NCBI GenBank assembly: GCA_907163375.1
Contig: CAJQUW010007110.1
Span: 62,001 to 126,000 of the forward strand
From: Prostheceraeus crozeri
Lineage: Eukaryota > Platyhelminthes > Polycladida > Euryleptidae
Direction: 5' to 3'
Length of the DNA: 64,000 nt
The position numbers were made by a program, and so were the translations under genes. Shown here piece after piece: positions 25,401 to 40,400 of this stretch. The number at the start of each line of letters is the position of its first letter. Positions within the stretch are counted from its first letter, which is position 1. The notes beneath the pieces are model-generated. The model was not told the origin of the DNA. It made no database searches and was given only the letters and a program-made list of their open reading frames with translations.

Positions 25401-28400
25401 GCATATTATATCATTTGCAAATATGCACATGTACTCTGCACATTGTAGTAACGCATGAGGATCTGTGTGTCTCATTCATCATTATTTATGTTATATCATC
25501 AGTGCCCTCATTGACTTACCAATTTCATTATCAATCATATTTTATCACTCAAGGAACGCGTTTTCAGTTTGAAAATAGACGTTCTGATATTATGAATGCA
25601 CAATGCACATACGCTCGTACATGTATATAAAAAAGCTACCAGAGGAACTCAATAAAAGGTCAAGTCAGTAGCTATTATACTATACGCTTCTTTTCCAGCT
25701 TCTCATTCGTTCTTTCTTCTCATTAGCGAATTTAACTACCAGATGACAAAGATTAATTATCACTCCAATATCTTAATTTAAATAACATAATAACGCATGG
25801 CAAAGTGCTGTTTTCTCTCTTGGTCTGCTTTGGAATACAACTTTGTTCAATGATCATGTCAAGCCTCATTTTGTGGAAAATTGTTCATTTTGTCAAAAAT
25901 CTTCTGTTTAGTGAATCCTGGGTTGATTGAGAAGAAATTAGGGAGAGAAATGCTCTGACATTGTATGGAAATATATTCATTGGAGATATGAAGTTTTACT
26001 GTGATACTTGGTTGCTCTTGTTTTAGCATTCAAGTGAGCACTTATATCGTCATTATATCATGTTCAATCTAATTTCCGCCCTTGGGACAAGTTCTCAAAA
26101 TATTTACTAAATTCAAAGAGCGAGACACTTAATTCTACATTACATTAAATATCGATGATATTATTTTCTAAATCAGTGACATGGCTATTAAATTAATTTG
26201 CTTTATCAAGGAATCAATGACAATGAGGAAATCTAATTCTGACAAAAATTATCTATTAATACTGCACTTACAGTAATAGATGGCACGGGGAATGACGACT
26301 GTCAATGAATTAGTCTACATATGTTTTTCCAATACCCAATGCAAAGACTTATATGTGAAATTGCATCTTGAACGAAAATGGAGCAATCCCATTAAGTTGT
26401 TGCTCACATACTTCGTTACACATAATTAATAAAATTTAGACGTGAACATCTTAACCACAGAAGTGATGCTATTAACTAAAGTTAACATTAAGTACATTGA
26501 TCGATTTGCAGGTTTTACCGCTCAACAATCTTATCATGCTAATCAAAAGCGGTAATGAAATTCTCAAACTTAATGAGTTTCTTAAGCAATTTCTTTCAAT
26601 GTACAGATGTAGTTGTGTACGAATGATGTGAGAGCCAAAGCTGCAATATGTATTAATTATCGTCTGTTTATTATTTTATTCTTGTCCACTATTTCTTCTC
26701 TAACATCCATCTTCAGGGAAGCTAAGTCTTATACAATCCAAGAATTCACTTGCCCTTTACCCTGGCTGTGACAACCGAAATATTGGGCAGTTTTTAAAGA
26801 ATATACAGAAAATAATGAATACATAAAGCACTTTAGACTTTCATATATTCTACTACTTTGTACTGTCAACTGCTGTCAAAACAGAATTTCATTTTCATTT
26901 ACTGTCACTAAACTTAGCAACACCTGATGCCCAGGGGTATAAATTGCTTTGAGAAATTGCCAACTACATGTACAGTATAATGTGTATTGTTGAGTAGAAC
27001 TTAGGTGTCTGAAAAAAGAGTCGCAAGTCTGTCGGATGGGCCCAAATCGATGCGGTACCTTAAAAGATCAATTTTAGCTGAGTTGTGTAGGGCTGCATGC
27101 GCCTTTGCTGGAAAGGTCATCGATTCAAGCAAAGTGGAGAATGCACATCCCTGAGGCATCACACTCATCCAAAATAATCATGACAGGCATTTTTATTGAT
27201 GAGCTGCTTCAAACAGACACTTTAAAAGGTCCGCTTATCGCATTGGAATGCAACCATCCTCATCAGACAACATTGCCATTTTACTATTTATTATGGATGC
27301 TTCAGTGAGTGAAACTGCATGCAGCGACATGCACTGTACCGGTCCTTACTGATGCACAATAATAGCATTCAACAAGAAATGAAATTGCGTTTATTATACA
27401 TTATAGTAAGTACAAATATTATTGATGAATTAGAGCACATCAAACTACTGCATGCAGCAAAGTTATCTTATTGGTCAGTAACAACGCTGATAATCCATAA
27501 CAAGAGTTGATGCACAGACTTCAACCGATTAACTGACTCAATTGATCAAAGAAAACAATTCTAGCCATTTTAAATCTAGACTCGATTGCCATGTAATTCA
27601 GGCCGGTCGGGCTTGTACTTTTTATTTCTTTACAGAAAATCTTTATTCTGCAGGCGCTATGTGCATAACGTTATTTGAGAGAAGATGATCCTTGAACGTA
27701 ATGATTATTCGTTTATAATTGATTGATTGAGAAGCCCGGATCGTTAAAACATATTTCAAAGTTTAATTAAAAAAGTGCGCCAAAATATCATATTTTACAT
27801 TTTTCAATAATCCAATGATTTCGAAGTCTTTCTCACGAAAGCAAAAATAATAGCGGAAGATAGTTTAGTTACAAAGAATGCCGTATAATGATGACCGCGA
27901 CTTGAAAATTCATAGACTTACGTTTGATGAACATGATGTCCAAGATCTATTCTTTCTTCCAAATCAGACAGTGCCTTTACATGAAGAGGCGAATGAGGCA
28001 GAGCTCCATGTATCCACGGGAGACCGAATATTGAGAGGGCGCAATTGATTATTGAAATTATAAGAAGATCCCAGTGGTAAGAAGAGCCCTTTTTAAGTCT
28101 GAAATGCGCAACAAATTTCTCAAACATTTTGTCTATTTGTGTGCGTGGAAATAGACGACGTCTATTTATCATTTATATCAATAATTTATTTTTGTTGCTA
28201 TCAAAGTCGAAATGATCACCTAAAATTTGTTTCTTGTATCGACACCTTGCATGCGGATTTCAAAGAAAAAGATAACATTTATGCTGCAGCTAATTTAATG
28301 TCACGATCATTATCTAGGTATTGAGCAATGTACAGATTGAATTGCTACAAGTGTTGGAAGCCAGCATGCTGTTGTTTAGCCTATTCTTATCAACATTTAA

Positions 28401-31400
28401 TTATATGCGTGATAATGGCAGCGTATCTGCACTCTCATTAATTTTGGAGTTCTAAAAAAGGTGATTGTCAAAAATCCACCCTCCTCTCTATTTACATTAT
28501 AAAAATAAATTACAACGATTGACTTTATATCGCATGCTACAGTGCGCATACATTTTGTATGTATAATTGTGATGGAACCCCTCCAACGTAGTTGATGAAT
28601 TGAAAAATGAAAAATATAATTCCAAACTACTCACAATGCAGCAAAACATGTAATTACAAGTAGGGAGTCCATCGGCTAATTAACCAGTTAATCGAAGCAA
28701 TTTACTACAATTTTTTATGTTTAAGTATATGTATATAATTATGTAATATTATAACATCATTGATGACTATCATCATAACTAAATATAACAAATAAAATAA
28801 GTTATAGTGACTAATTTATAGTGGGCCATATTGTCTCACTGAATACAGGAGTATAAGCATGCATGATTACCTGTTGAATAAAGTTAAGCAAGATCGCATA
28901 TAGACATAAACATTTTTTCACTGATTGCTTGAAGATTTCTTATTTCATTTTTTCAAAATTCCGAAATATTTTTGTGTATCATTAGCTTGTGTTTATCCAT
29001 TGTGACTAACTTCAATTTAAATTCAAAAATAGCATAGACCTATCATCAATTCACAACTAGCGTATAATGTGGCTAGGTATCATACAGCAAGTCACAACTC
29101 TTAAAAAAAACTCGTCGGTATCAAGCAAGATGATGAAGCGATGCTAGCAAAATCCTTCACTTGATTTTCAGGAGATCATTATTCAGAATGAAAACAACAA
29201 AGTCAATTTCTCACAACCACACTGAATTGACTATGGACACTAGAGCAATATAGTTGACAAATTATCTATCTACATTGTTCTACACTGTACTTATATTTAA
29301 AAAGTTGGAAAACTGCCGGTTAACCGTTTGATACCCAAATTACAAGCTACTCAATAAAATTGCTTGACTTTCATTATTGAAGGGTAAATGGAAGCAGAAA
29401 ATGTTGTAGAATACTGTAGTTTCTGGTGACATCTGATGTTGACCTCATTTATAGTAAAAATGTGATATTTGTGTAATGTTGAATATTGCTTTTATTCATT
29501 GAATAGAGTCGAAGTTGCAACATTAAAAATATCAAATTTAACACTCACTTGTTGCTCGGACAATTGACCATTGCACTTGAAATATTTTGGTCCATGAAAA
29601 ATAGTAGTGATAACGGAAATGCAAGTCCAAGAGCTCCTAAAACGCCACCCCACGTCAAAGTAGCAAATGGAACCACCTCCATTTTGAAAGAATCGCTTCG
29701 ATAATGAAAAGGCCTGACTGTGGAAAAAGCAAAATGTTGCATATTTGGCTGCAATAATTTAATCAATTATCACGCCTTAAATTCTTTGGAATCATATGAA
29801 AATATTCATCGAAGAATATCAAGTAGCCGGTGCATAGTTTCACATATTTTAACATAAACATGCACGGTACATGTACAATGCGTTCATAAAGTCACAGTGC
29901 ACCTAATAATTCAATCCCTGCTTAGTATTTCGTTGCTTAGAAATAGATTGCCAGGGCATTATGAATAGCAAAGTTCCTTTGTAAAAACATCAATTACTAC
30001 GTGATAACAAAATATATATTTATATCTTACAAAAACTGTTGAAAATGTCCACCTTGCTCACGAATACAGAGGTCTATTCGACGTCTTATATTCTCAAACA
30101 CTCGGTGAATTTCTTCGAGACTGATAGCGGCAATTTGTTGTTGGATGCTACGAGTATCTCTTAACTCATGTAGATCTTGTGGCTTGCTTCGGTAGACCTT
30201 CTGCTTTACCGCTCCCCACAAGTAAAAGTCCAAGACACTCAAGTCCGGGGATCTTGGAGGCCAAATTCCTTTGGGGATTATTCTGGTTTGGAATATTTCA
30301 CCCAAGCATCGAAGTGAGGAATTGACGGTATGCGCAGTTGCTCCATCTTGTTGGAAGTAAGCAGTTGTTTTTTCATCGTCAGTTAATTCGTTGACGAACG
30401 AAGCAATGATTTCATTACAATATCTTTCTGCTGTAACAATCTTGGTAAAAAATATTGGTCCAACTATTCGCCTTCTTGACATGGCGCACCATACCCCAAC
30501 TTTGAGAGAATGTAATGGCTTCTCAACAAATTCGTGCGGGTTTTCGCTAGACCATATTCGGGAGTTCTGGCTACTGACATACCCTGAAAGATGAAACCAA
30601 GCTTCATCAGAAAAGAAAGTTTTATCGAGTACATCATTTCCATTCAGATTTTCTTTGAAAAAGAAGCAGTACTGAAGACGCCTATCATGATCGGCATCCT
30701 TCAATTCATGCTGGCAAGAGATGCGGTATGGATATAGGCCTATGTTCTTTCTCACAGCAGTATGAGCCGCCCCGAGAGATAGACCCACTTCTTGAGATAA
30801 GCGACGCATCGACTTGCTTGGGCTATGAGTCATAGCTTCGGAAATGACATTGACCTTCTGCTCAGTTAAGACTGTTGGTCGACCTGAACGTGTTGCATCG
30901 TGCACGGAGCCAGTTTCTCTGAACTTATTGATCAGATTCCTAACAGTGTTTCGATGAGGCAAATCAGTTGTATGAAATCTCTCTAAAAACTCATTCTTCA
31001 CATCATCAGTGTATTCACCATTGGCTCGGAAAACATGTTCGACCAAGAAGATTCTCTCTTGTATTAACAACACCATACTTAGCTTGGAAGTGCAATGTCA
31101 AGCTCTCGGGTGCTTCGAAGTGACTGATATTCAACTCGCTGGTCACTATGTTGAATGTCATAAACCACTCAACTGCGCCTCTTGAAACATGTAAATGGCT
31201 CTGTGCAGATGCCAGATATCTATGATTAATTATTACGAGCGTTTGCTTTGACAAAATGTTGTTCAGAACAGGTGCACAGTGACTTTATGAACGCACTGTA
31301 TAAGCATCCAGAATCAAGAATGGTCTGTTTGTCAAGAATGATTTACAGCAAGTAATTGTATTTTTAAAATACACAGTAAAAAACTTATTCAGATAAAATG

Positions 31401-34400
31401 TCTTAGTAGTTCAAATAATGCACAGGATGGGTATCTATGATAACCGTGATTTAAGAAGCTTTATGCATAGCCATAAAGCAACCATACAGTATACCCAAAC
31501 AATACGCGGCTTCGCTATACCGCATGCATTATGATGTGACATATCATACATAAATGTTAATAAACATGCGATAAAGCTATAACATAGCTTCATCATGATC
31601 TGAAATCCATCAATCCACCTATGACTTTGAATGTCTGATGTTTTATCTTGTAGGCTAAGTGCGTAGAGATCTGCAGCGACTGAAACCATATGAAGCCTTG
31701 CGAAATTAGATCAAAGCTAATATACTGATTAATGATTATCTCCTCGATTGCGAACCAACAATGTTAGCTTATGCCCTTTACTCGGTAGTTGAAATATAAT
31801 GGTGCTTCCGATGGGTAGAATTTCGAATTTAATGCTGAATGCTTATTTTGCTTTGAGTAGGGGACCTGCTTGATATTTTCCTGTCTAAAAGGGCATTTGA
31901 ATTTCTGAAACACGAGACTGATATTGAAACCTTGATGGATAATAATAATTTTCCCATATATCTAAGACGCTATTGATTGTGAAGAATTGCCGCACAAACA
32001 GGCATGTCTCATGCTTCTGGTGATGTAGCCTTGTGGGAGAGCGTCCGCTCTGCGTCCCGGAGACCTTGGTTGGGTCAAATTTAACACTTTTAAAAAAGTA
32101 CACTCTGCATTCTTGCTAAACACTCAGCACAAAAAGAATGAGAGTGGGATGAATAACAACTCGGCCACATGGAAGAAAGGTTCCGTGCCTAATGTGCTTA
32201 CGAGTGTAAACAAGTTTCATTTACTGATTTATTTTATTTATTCCTATCTACCCTGCATTCATTATGAACATTGCACTATGTCAAACCATTGATGCAGACA
32301 GAATTTGAAATCTACTAAAATTGTGAATTTTTGCAATGCGCACTGTAATAATGCACTGTGAAGTCATTTCCCAAATAATCTAATTAACTTGTTTTGCCAT
32401 TTAGTAATAATATCTTTATTGAGTCAATGCAAAAGCGGTATATGACAGAAATAGACACGTAGACATGCACAAATAATCATCACGAAAGAGAAGAATACTT
32501 CACAAAAGAATTCTGATACAGAGCAGACTTCCTGATTAGTGGAAGTATACAACTGTCTCACACAACTGACATTTCGCATTTCAAAAAATTGACACATGTT
32601 CCTTGTTTGCAGATATCTTTTTAATGAGTGGGCCTATATTGCAGGATGTATCAAGACAGGTCCTCAGACATGGGATTTGAGAAACAGTAGACCATTGCAT
32701 AGCTAGGCGGCCAAGCTGCTCAAACTTCTTGAAATAACTCATATGCCTCACATCACTGTCCAGCAAAAGGATGACAAAAACTGTAGCCATATAGGCTTGC
32801 AAAATAATTTTAGGGGGATTACAGTTACTTTTTAAACGTTTGACAAACGAGAGGCTGCGACACATAGTTTTATAGACATAATCAAATTGGACGTTCCACT
32901 TGAGATCAGAAGAAAAATGCACTCCTAATGTTTTCAAACTGCTAACCTGCTCAACGTGCGATCTTCTAAACAAAATAGGCGTGTGATCAGAGGATTTCTG
33001 TTTGAAATTAACAATTTTAGTTTTTTCAACGTTTAAGGCAAGCTTTTTGCATCTTGACCAATCGCAAAACCGATCAACAACAGATTGAAAATCCTCAAAG
33101 ATGTTATTACAATTTTGAAGATGCAGCAGATTTATGTCATCTGCATATGCAACAATTTCGCACAGCCAAATTTCGGGAGGTCATTAATAAACATATGGAA
33201 CCTTCCGTGTGCGGCTATAAATCTAGTCATTTCGCAGGCAGCGTGATATCGATAAATTTATAAAAGGTTTACATATAAGGTTTATAAATGCACATAATAT
33301 TTAGGCCTACATGGTTGATGGGGGATCGCTTTCCAGCATCTGATCAAAATTCAGCTTCACTAGCAGATTGAAATGCTCTCATCGCATGATGTACATCATC
33401 AAATTATGCCCTCTACATGTTAACACCTACGTATAAGAAGGCTTATAAACTAGGACAAAATTTACCTTCATTCGTGCTGCCCATGTGTCGATTTATAAAT
33501 GACTGCTTTCCCATTGACCTTTACTGTACTTCCTCGTGAAACCGGCTATTCATTTACTGCACGCTACGCCTGCAGACAATGGTGTTTATCACAGCTGACG
33601 TCATCACGAGCATTGGACAAGCGGATATCTCGTAAAGCAAATCGTTGCGGTGTCGGATGCGGATAGAAGTGGCAGCTGATGTGCAAACGTGTTTTTAAGA
33701 CAATAAAATCAAAAACGAATTTTGCCCGGAATACACTTTAAAGTAATCACACATTATCGACTTCTGAAAATTGATAATTACTATCACAATAATATAGGAT
33801 TTGAGACCCAAATGTAACACCTGTAAATCCTTATGTGACATTGCAAAAGCAAATGCGATATAGCCAGACTAATGTGAACAGTTGTTCATCCAAAGACGAC
33901 ATCATCCACTTGCAAAAAAATCAACCGCTTGCATATCTCTAACGTTCACTTCCATGAAAAATTATTGATGTTCTGACTCAACCTTTCTCTCAAGTAGTAA
34001 ATTTAATAATGATTACCAGCTATGTATTTGATTATGGTAAAGCATAACTGAGAATTTATAAAAAAGGTTTGTAATGTACTCTGTGGAAATTGTATACAGA
34101 AATCTTTTCGCAAGATATCATTGATTCTTTTATAATCGGAGAGTGTAAATTGCTATAACCTGCTGTGAATGCTCGATGTGGTAACACCAAACTACTGATA
34201 GATTTTATCATTTCTTCATTAAGGACGATGTCTTCAAACTCTAATTGATGTTCGCCAAGATTTACAATGATAAGTGACTATTTAATGAACCAGAGAATAT
34301 TCTTTGTCAAGTATGATAAATAAGTGTCGGGACTGACCAGAAATTCGTAAGACTCATCTCATTATTTCTAATGACTTTTGATGTTTAAGCCTTGCGACGC

Positions 34401-37400
34401 AATCACGCTTCAAGGAAATAAGATTTTCTCTACGTCAAGTTTTCAGGCAATGTTGCAGAAATTGCTTCTTGCTTGTGCGCAGTAAAAGATGCCCTTTCTA
34501 TGCGCATTCTAAGATTGTAATCAGAAACTGGCTGCTATTTATATGCAAGATTGGCAGATGAAAATCCATAACTTCGAGTGATAGTCAGAGGCTATTTCTG
34601 TTAGCAGTGATAAGAATTATACAACATTTTAATAATTCTTGAACTTTTGTTGTTGACACCTTGTTTTGATCTAACCATAGATCTATAGTATGTCTGATGC
34701 ACATTTGCAGTTCAAGCGTGTAGAATGAGATGGGGCGAAATTGTCAAGCACTGTATCAAGTGTCAAACTACATGTAAAGAGATGGCAACTACTTAATTCA
34801 GAAACTTAGGAAATAGCAATCGGACAAGAAATATGCTGGAGAGCATGAGGTTATATAAAAAAACAATACATCTAAGTCATGTAAAACTATTTGACTAAGA
34901 GATGAAAACCGGTCGCAGACAAAAATCTGCCCTCCTGTTTATCATAATAAGTTTCTGGTCCGAAAATCCAATACTTCTGTACAGGGTCGGATATCCCTAG
35001 TAGATAGATTGATTTCGGATGCGACTAAATGATATCGTCGATCGATAATATGCGAGCATTTTTACACTCATGGCATTTCAGGTCACAGAGCAACTTCAGT
35101 TTACTGCTAGAAGGTGTAGGGCAATCCTGCGGATTTCGAGGATACAGCTTGTTATCTCAAATTCACTAAAAATCGAAATGCGACCTTTTGTGAAAAGAAC
35201 GAAGTAGTGACGCGGCCGAAATATGTCCAAAGATTTCGATAAGACTAAAATATCAAACGCAATAGGCGAGAAACTGTTAAACTTTAAACTGAATGGTTAA
35301 CATGTGGGATGTCCATAAATTGCGGCACTATTGAAATCAATTGATGATTAATCCAACGAACAATTTGCAATCGATTTGTAGAGGCTTTGAAAGACGCTTT
35401 CAAAAGCCGAAATTTTTTCCATTTTTGTTAGCTCTTCATATATTTAAATAAATATTCGTTTTCCAATGCTTGATTTCCGGCCATTGTTATGAGAGATTTT
35501 TATTTAATGCCTGATTAAACTCAATGGAGAACTAGATCAGAGGATAATTGAAGAGTTTATAGTTTCTTTATAAATAACTTGATGATGTGAAAAAAGTGAT
35601 AATCTCACAAAAATTTGTCATCCTTTATGAAGAAATTCAATTCCTAAAAATTTTACTTAACGCAGAATTAACACAATGTTTAAAGAAACTTGCAAATCAC
35701 TACTGATTCTTTGGCATCACGCATTGTAATAAATAAATAATTTGACACTAGTTAGACTTCAAAAATGAGAAGAAGTGAAATATTTCCAAATACAATGATG
35801 AAAATCCGCTTCGTAGATACAACATTTCTGTTGTATAAAATGTAGCAGATTAAATGGGTCAAATACGCACATAATAAGTCTCTAAAATAGATAAAACACA
35901 TCAATCAATGGTATTGATTCGGTACCGAAGAGTGAGTTTCTGATATATCGATATCTGTCATTTCGACTGACTATATGTCTTGCATCATAATATTCGTGAG
36001 CCTCTCACGCAGAGCAATCTTGACTGATGTTGCTGATATGGGATTATGTGAATATTCAAATATGATTTGAGTAATCGCAAATTTTCGAATGCATTCGAAT
36101 ACAACTGCAACTAAAGATGAAAATCAAATAATTTCATAACAAATTACGACATCATTTCAAGCACTGGAGTAGTGCTACTCGGATCACGGAAAACACTGCA
36201 GGGATAAAATTTGAAGATACATGCTGTCAGGATAGAATTTATTTACGAGTGAGTGCTCAAAATATGAGCGTCCTACTAGGCTACTACATTTCATAAGTAT
36301 TACGCTAAGTTTTTAAACAGTACACATATTCATTATTCACATCAATCAGTGATAACTACTTCTCTTCACGTCTGTCAATATTGTCAATAACAGTAAATGC
36401 CCGTTCACAAGAACTGATTATTCTATTATTTTATGCGATGCTTCATCCTTACATGTTTTGGATTCTTTCGTAGTCAGTGGCGACATATTTATCACACTGC
36501 ACATCAGGTTTTTATATAATATTGACATAACATCATGCGATTGAACACTTATTAAAATCTGTAGCGTATAAGGCAATAAATCCTGGTATAAGACGCTGGA
36601 GCTTCTTGTCCTGGACAGTGTTATTCGATTATTCTGGCTTTTTGGTCACCTTGATATATTTTCTGTACAAGCTGCTAAGGATCTGCAACATCTAGCGTGT
36701 ATTTCATAATGGCTTTATATTTTTTTTAATATAAAAATAATTTTATTTAATCTAGAGGATACTTTTCCCGCACATGCAAACGAGGACCACAGATGTCCCA
36801 AGAGTGGGAGAGTATGCTGCACGTCATTATACTCGTACATGTGTAAAAATTTATGCCCCTTTCACGGCACTACTGCAGTTTAGTGCACCCTCTATGAAAG
36901 AGACGGAAACGCGCCTACTGCAGTTTAGTGCACCCTAAAACAACGGCGCATTCTCCCGCAAACGATGACTACGCACATTACACCGAAGCGCGCGCTCGGT
37001 GTAATGTGCGAAGACGAAGACACACGAAGACACAAAGACACTCATCTATAACTATAGGGAAGAACGAACGGCATTCATTCTGTTGATTAAATCATGTTGT
37101 TCTCACATGCATTTTAGGGTGCACTAAACTGCAGTAGGGGTAAAAGAGGGTGCACTAAACTGCAGTAGTGCCCCTTTCACTTAGGCTGGACTCTTGAGCT
37201 AATTAATTATCCATGAAATTCCGCATCATCGCGTTGCATATTATGACTACCTATTATTATAGTATACATGTGTGAACATTATATTCTAAAGTACACTCAG
37301 GCAGATCAGAAACACAATCAAAACAATCATAAGCATATCTTATACACCATGTAATAGATTCTAATTCGGATACTCGAGTCAGGCTGATCCAGTATTCGAA

Positions 37401-40400
37401 TATCATTGACAAGCTACAAATTATTGGCGAAAATGTGCCAACTTAAATTGTTTTTGCTGTTTTGGCCCGTTTGGTGTGAAAACACATCGACGTTAGTCGC
37501 TAGAGACGACCGATTGCCCTCAAATAATGCTGCAACTGGGTGGGGTCCGGGTAGATGGCATGAAAATTGGTATAACTCTGCACATCCCATCTTGAGCACC
37601 TGATGAGGTTGGGCTCCAGGTTTCCTTCCTCTTCGCCACATTCATCACAGATTGCCTCCTCTGCTAGACCGATGCAATGGCGATACTTCTTGAGAAGAAG
37701 AAAATGTCCTTTCCGGTATCTTGCAAGTTCCGTGCGTTCTGATCTACTCAAACTGACTTCTTCTTGATGGCTGTACTTTCAATGGCTGTTACTCTTCTTC
37801 CATCAGTTGGCAAGTCTTGCTCGTATTTTTATTGATTTCATCGATAGGAATGTCTTTCTGGTCTAGATTAGTTGCATCTTTTGTAGTCGTGTCGAACGAC
37901 CCATTGAATGAGAACGTTCTTGTTTGGTGTTTTCTGCAGGATGTTCCAAGCTTGGTCTTCGTTTGATGTTCTGACGTCCAGGTGCCCACTTCGCATCTTT
38001 TCAATCACACCTTTATTATCAAGACGTGCCATCCTGTTACAACCCGATGGACGGACCTTCTCGTCACTCTACGTTCGACTCATAGTTTCTCATCGCTCCA
38101 CCCACAATCACTCGCCTCATGACTTGACCAACGGCTACGCCTCTACACAACACGCCCACTCTATACATCGCCCTTCGATCGATAACTGTTATAAGTGTCG
38201 CTGATTGGATAAACTGTGTGACTCTCGTTGGATTAGGACGATTTGCTAGTGTCCTTTGTAATCTTTTGTCAAAGAACTTCCTTTGGCTCTGTTAGTATAG
38301 ATGCTCTGATGTTCAATGCGTTTGTAATTGCCTTGTTCACTGTATTTTGATATTGGAAATAAAGTGGGGAAGGGGCCAACCTAAATCTAAATGATATACT
38401 GACTGCACAGCTCTTTCCCTTCTCACATGTTTTATTTAAAAATTTGGGCGCATGGACTAAAAAACCTGACATCAAATTGGTGATGCTGTTTACCACCTTG
38501 AGGCCCCCTGTGCCTATCTTGCTCTACATAATAATGTACATCATCCATCAAAGTCAATATCAAGTAAGCACATTGTCCCATTGATTTCAAGAGAAGAGTG
38601 CATGACTAAGCACTAATAGTTGCACTACCTACCATTACCTAAAAACACAATGACGCGCAGGGTGAGGGCATTGAGTCAATAAAAATTGATTGCATTAGGA
38701 AACTCTAGCGATATATTACTTTGAATCAATGTTTTATCATAATTTGAGATTTCTGTGAAAAGTCATAGTTTTCTACTGTCGATAATTGTGCAAGTATATC
38801 ATGCTGCATTTCCATTTTACTTTTTCGTCACTTTTTTCTCATTTTCAGTTTTATTTGAAAATTGTCTTACATTACACAGAATGAATCTTGAATGGAATTG
38901 AACATGTTGACCGTTTATTGCACTGCCCGAGCATTAAGCTATCGGCTTGTCGACAATACCACATCGGTTGGGAAAAGTTCTACTGAATGACCCAAATTGC
39001 TAGTCATTGAAGTTATTTGGTAGTTTCTCTGTGCAAATATGAAGGCCACTCTCCTATCGATGGTGTCGGCCAAGTTATGGGTCTTCAAGATAACCTCCAT
39101 TCTGCTTTGTAATCAGTGAAATTCGTGATATTCCAAATATTCGAGCTGTATTGCTTGCAGAAGATTCGTCGTCAATGACACAATAGGCACAGCAGGTAAT
39201 CTCACTTCTCAATTAACTTTGTTGTTCTTAGTTTACAAATCTGTGACATCGGTAGGAAAATAAGACTGATTTGTAAATTGAATCCTGAAATTTTAAGTGG
39301 GGTAGCGACGACAGACAGCTTCCTCGCCACTACCTCCGAAAATATTTGAAGTCCTAATATCGGTCTTTGACAGTGACAGATCAAGTTAATATAGGAGGAG
39401 ATGAAGATGATTTCTTCATGAAGCGGTAGTTAAGGAAACGAAAAAGCAGTTGTTCATCACTCTAACCAAAGCTCTAGCCTCATGCGATGGTTAGATCAAT
39501 ATAAAACCGAAAAAATAAGTATTATATTGATCGATTATAAAATGGACAAAAGTGTTATTCGATATGTTTTTACTATTCAAGATAAATCCATTATCGAGCA
39601 AAGACTGGGATTCAGCAAAGTTCATGGCTCAGGTTTTTTTGATATTTCATCTGTTGTAAAGTTCAAAGATCGGCAATGATAAAATGATATCATTTCATTC
39701 TGAGGAAAAGTGATATCATTTTATATCATTTTAGTTTTGAAAAATGATATAAAATGATATCATCAAAACGAGTACGATCAAAACTCGACATTTCGGACTT
39801 CGATAATTAAGATTCTGGTTAATGAAGAACGCCATTTTCTGTACAATCGCAGCTCTACATGTACAGTTTATTTATATCTCACATATTGCAGGTTACTTCA
39901 GACCTCAAATGGGCATATGATTGAATATTGAACTCATTAATAACTGTCTTGATCTTTTTGTAGTCTTGACTGTAATCTAAATATTCTTGGCCTTTTTTCG
40001 TATTTTCGATACTGTTGGCCTAACCAACTGCATATTGTAGGCATATTTGTAATTCGAGTGTATAATGCTTAAATCAAAACTTGCAATGTTTGATGTATAG
40101 GCCATAGGCTCTACCTAAGTTTTGATATACAAGAAGCTTTGTATGACTAAACTGCTTTCTTCGGTCTTCCATTATTTGGAATATGTCGATGCTGCATGCA
40201 ATCCAATTATAATTTCATTGCTAAGAGCAATAAAAGTATCATGGTAGCAATGTAAATCGAAAAATTCGTAAGATTAGATCTATTTATGGTGAAGGCCTAT
40301 AGGTATGTTTCACTAAAAAATGGTATATTTTCATTATAAAGAAATAAAATTCGCAAAATGATATCATTTTGTATCACTTTAAAGATAAAATGATATCATT

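Larger units (their letters stand above)
19554..27921 (-). other. Intron between exons 9 and 10
   Basis: 8.4-kb phase-2 intron. It holds a 31-bp minisatellite (about 19807-20285), an hAT-like relic (21857-22972) and a Tc1/mariner-type MITE (23548-23871). A short CT tract lies at about 24922-24940. The stretch 23880-27920 shows nothing else. Confidence 0.9.

Noticed and set aside
31015-31254. 79-residue minus-strand frame upstream of the mariner transposase
   Set aside because: It overlaps the transposase start in another frame and lies in the element's untranslated leader and TIR-proximal region.
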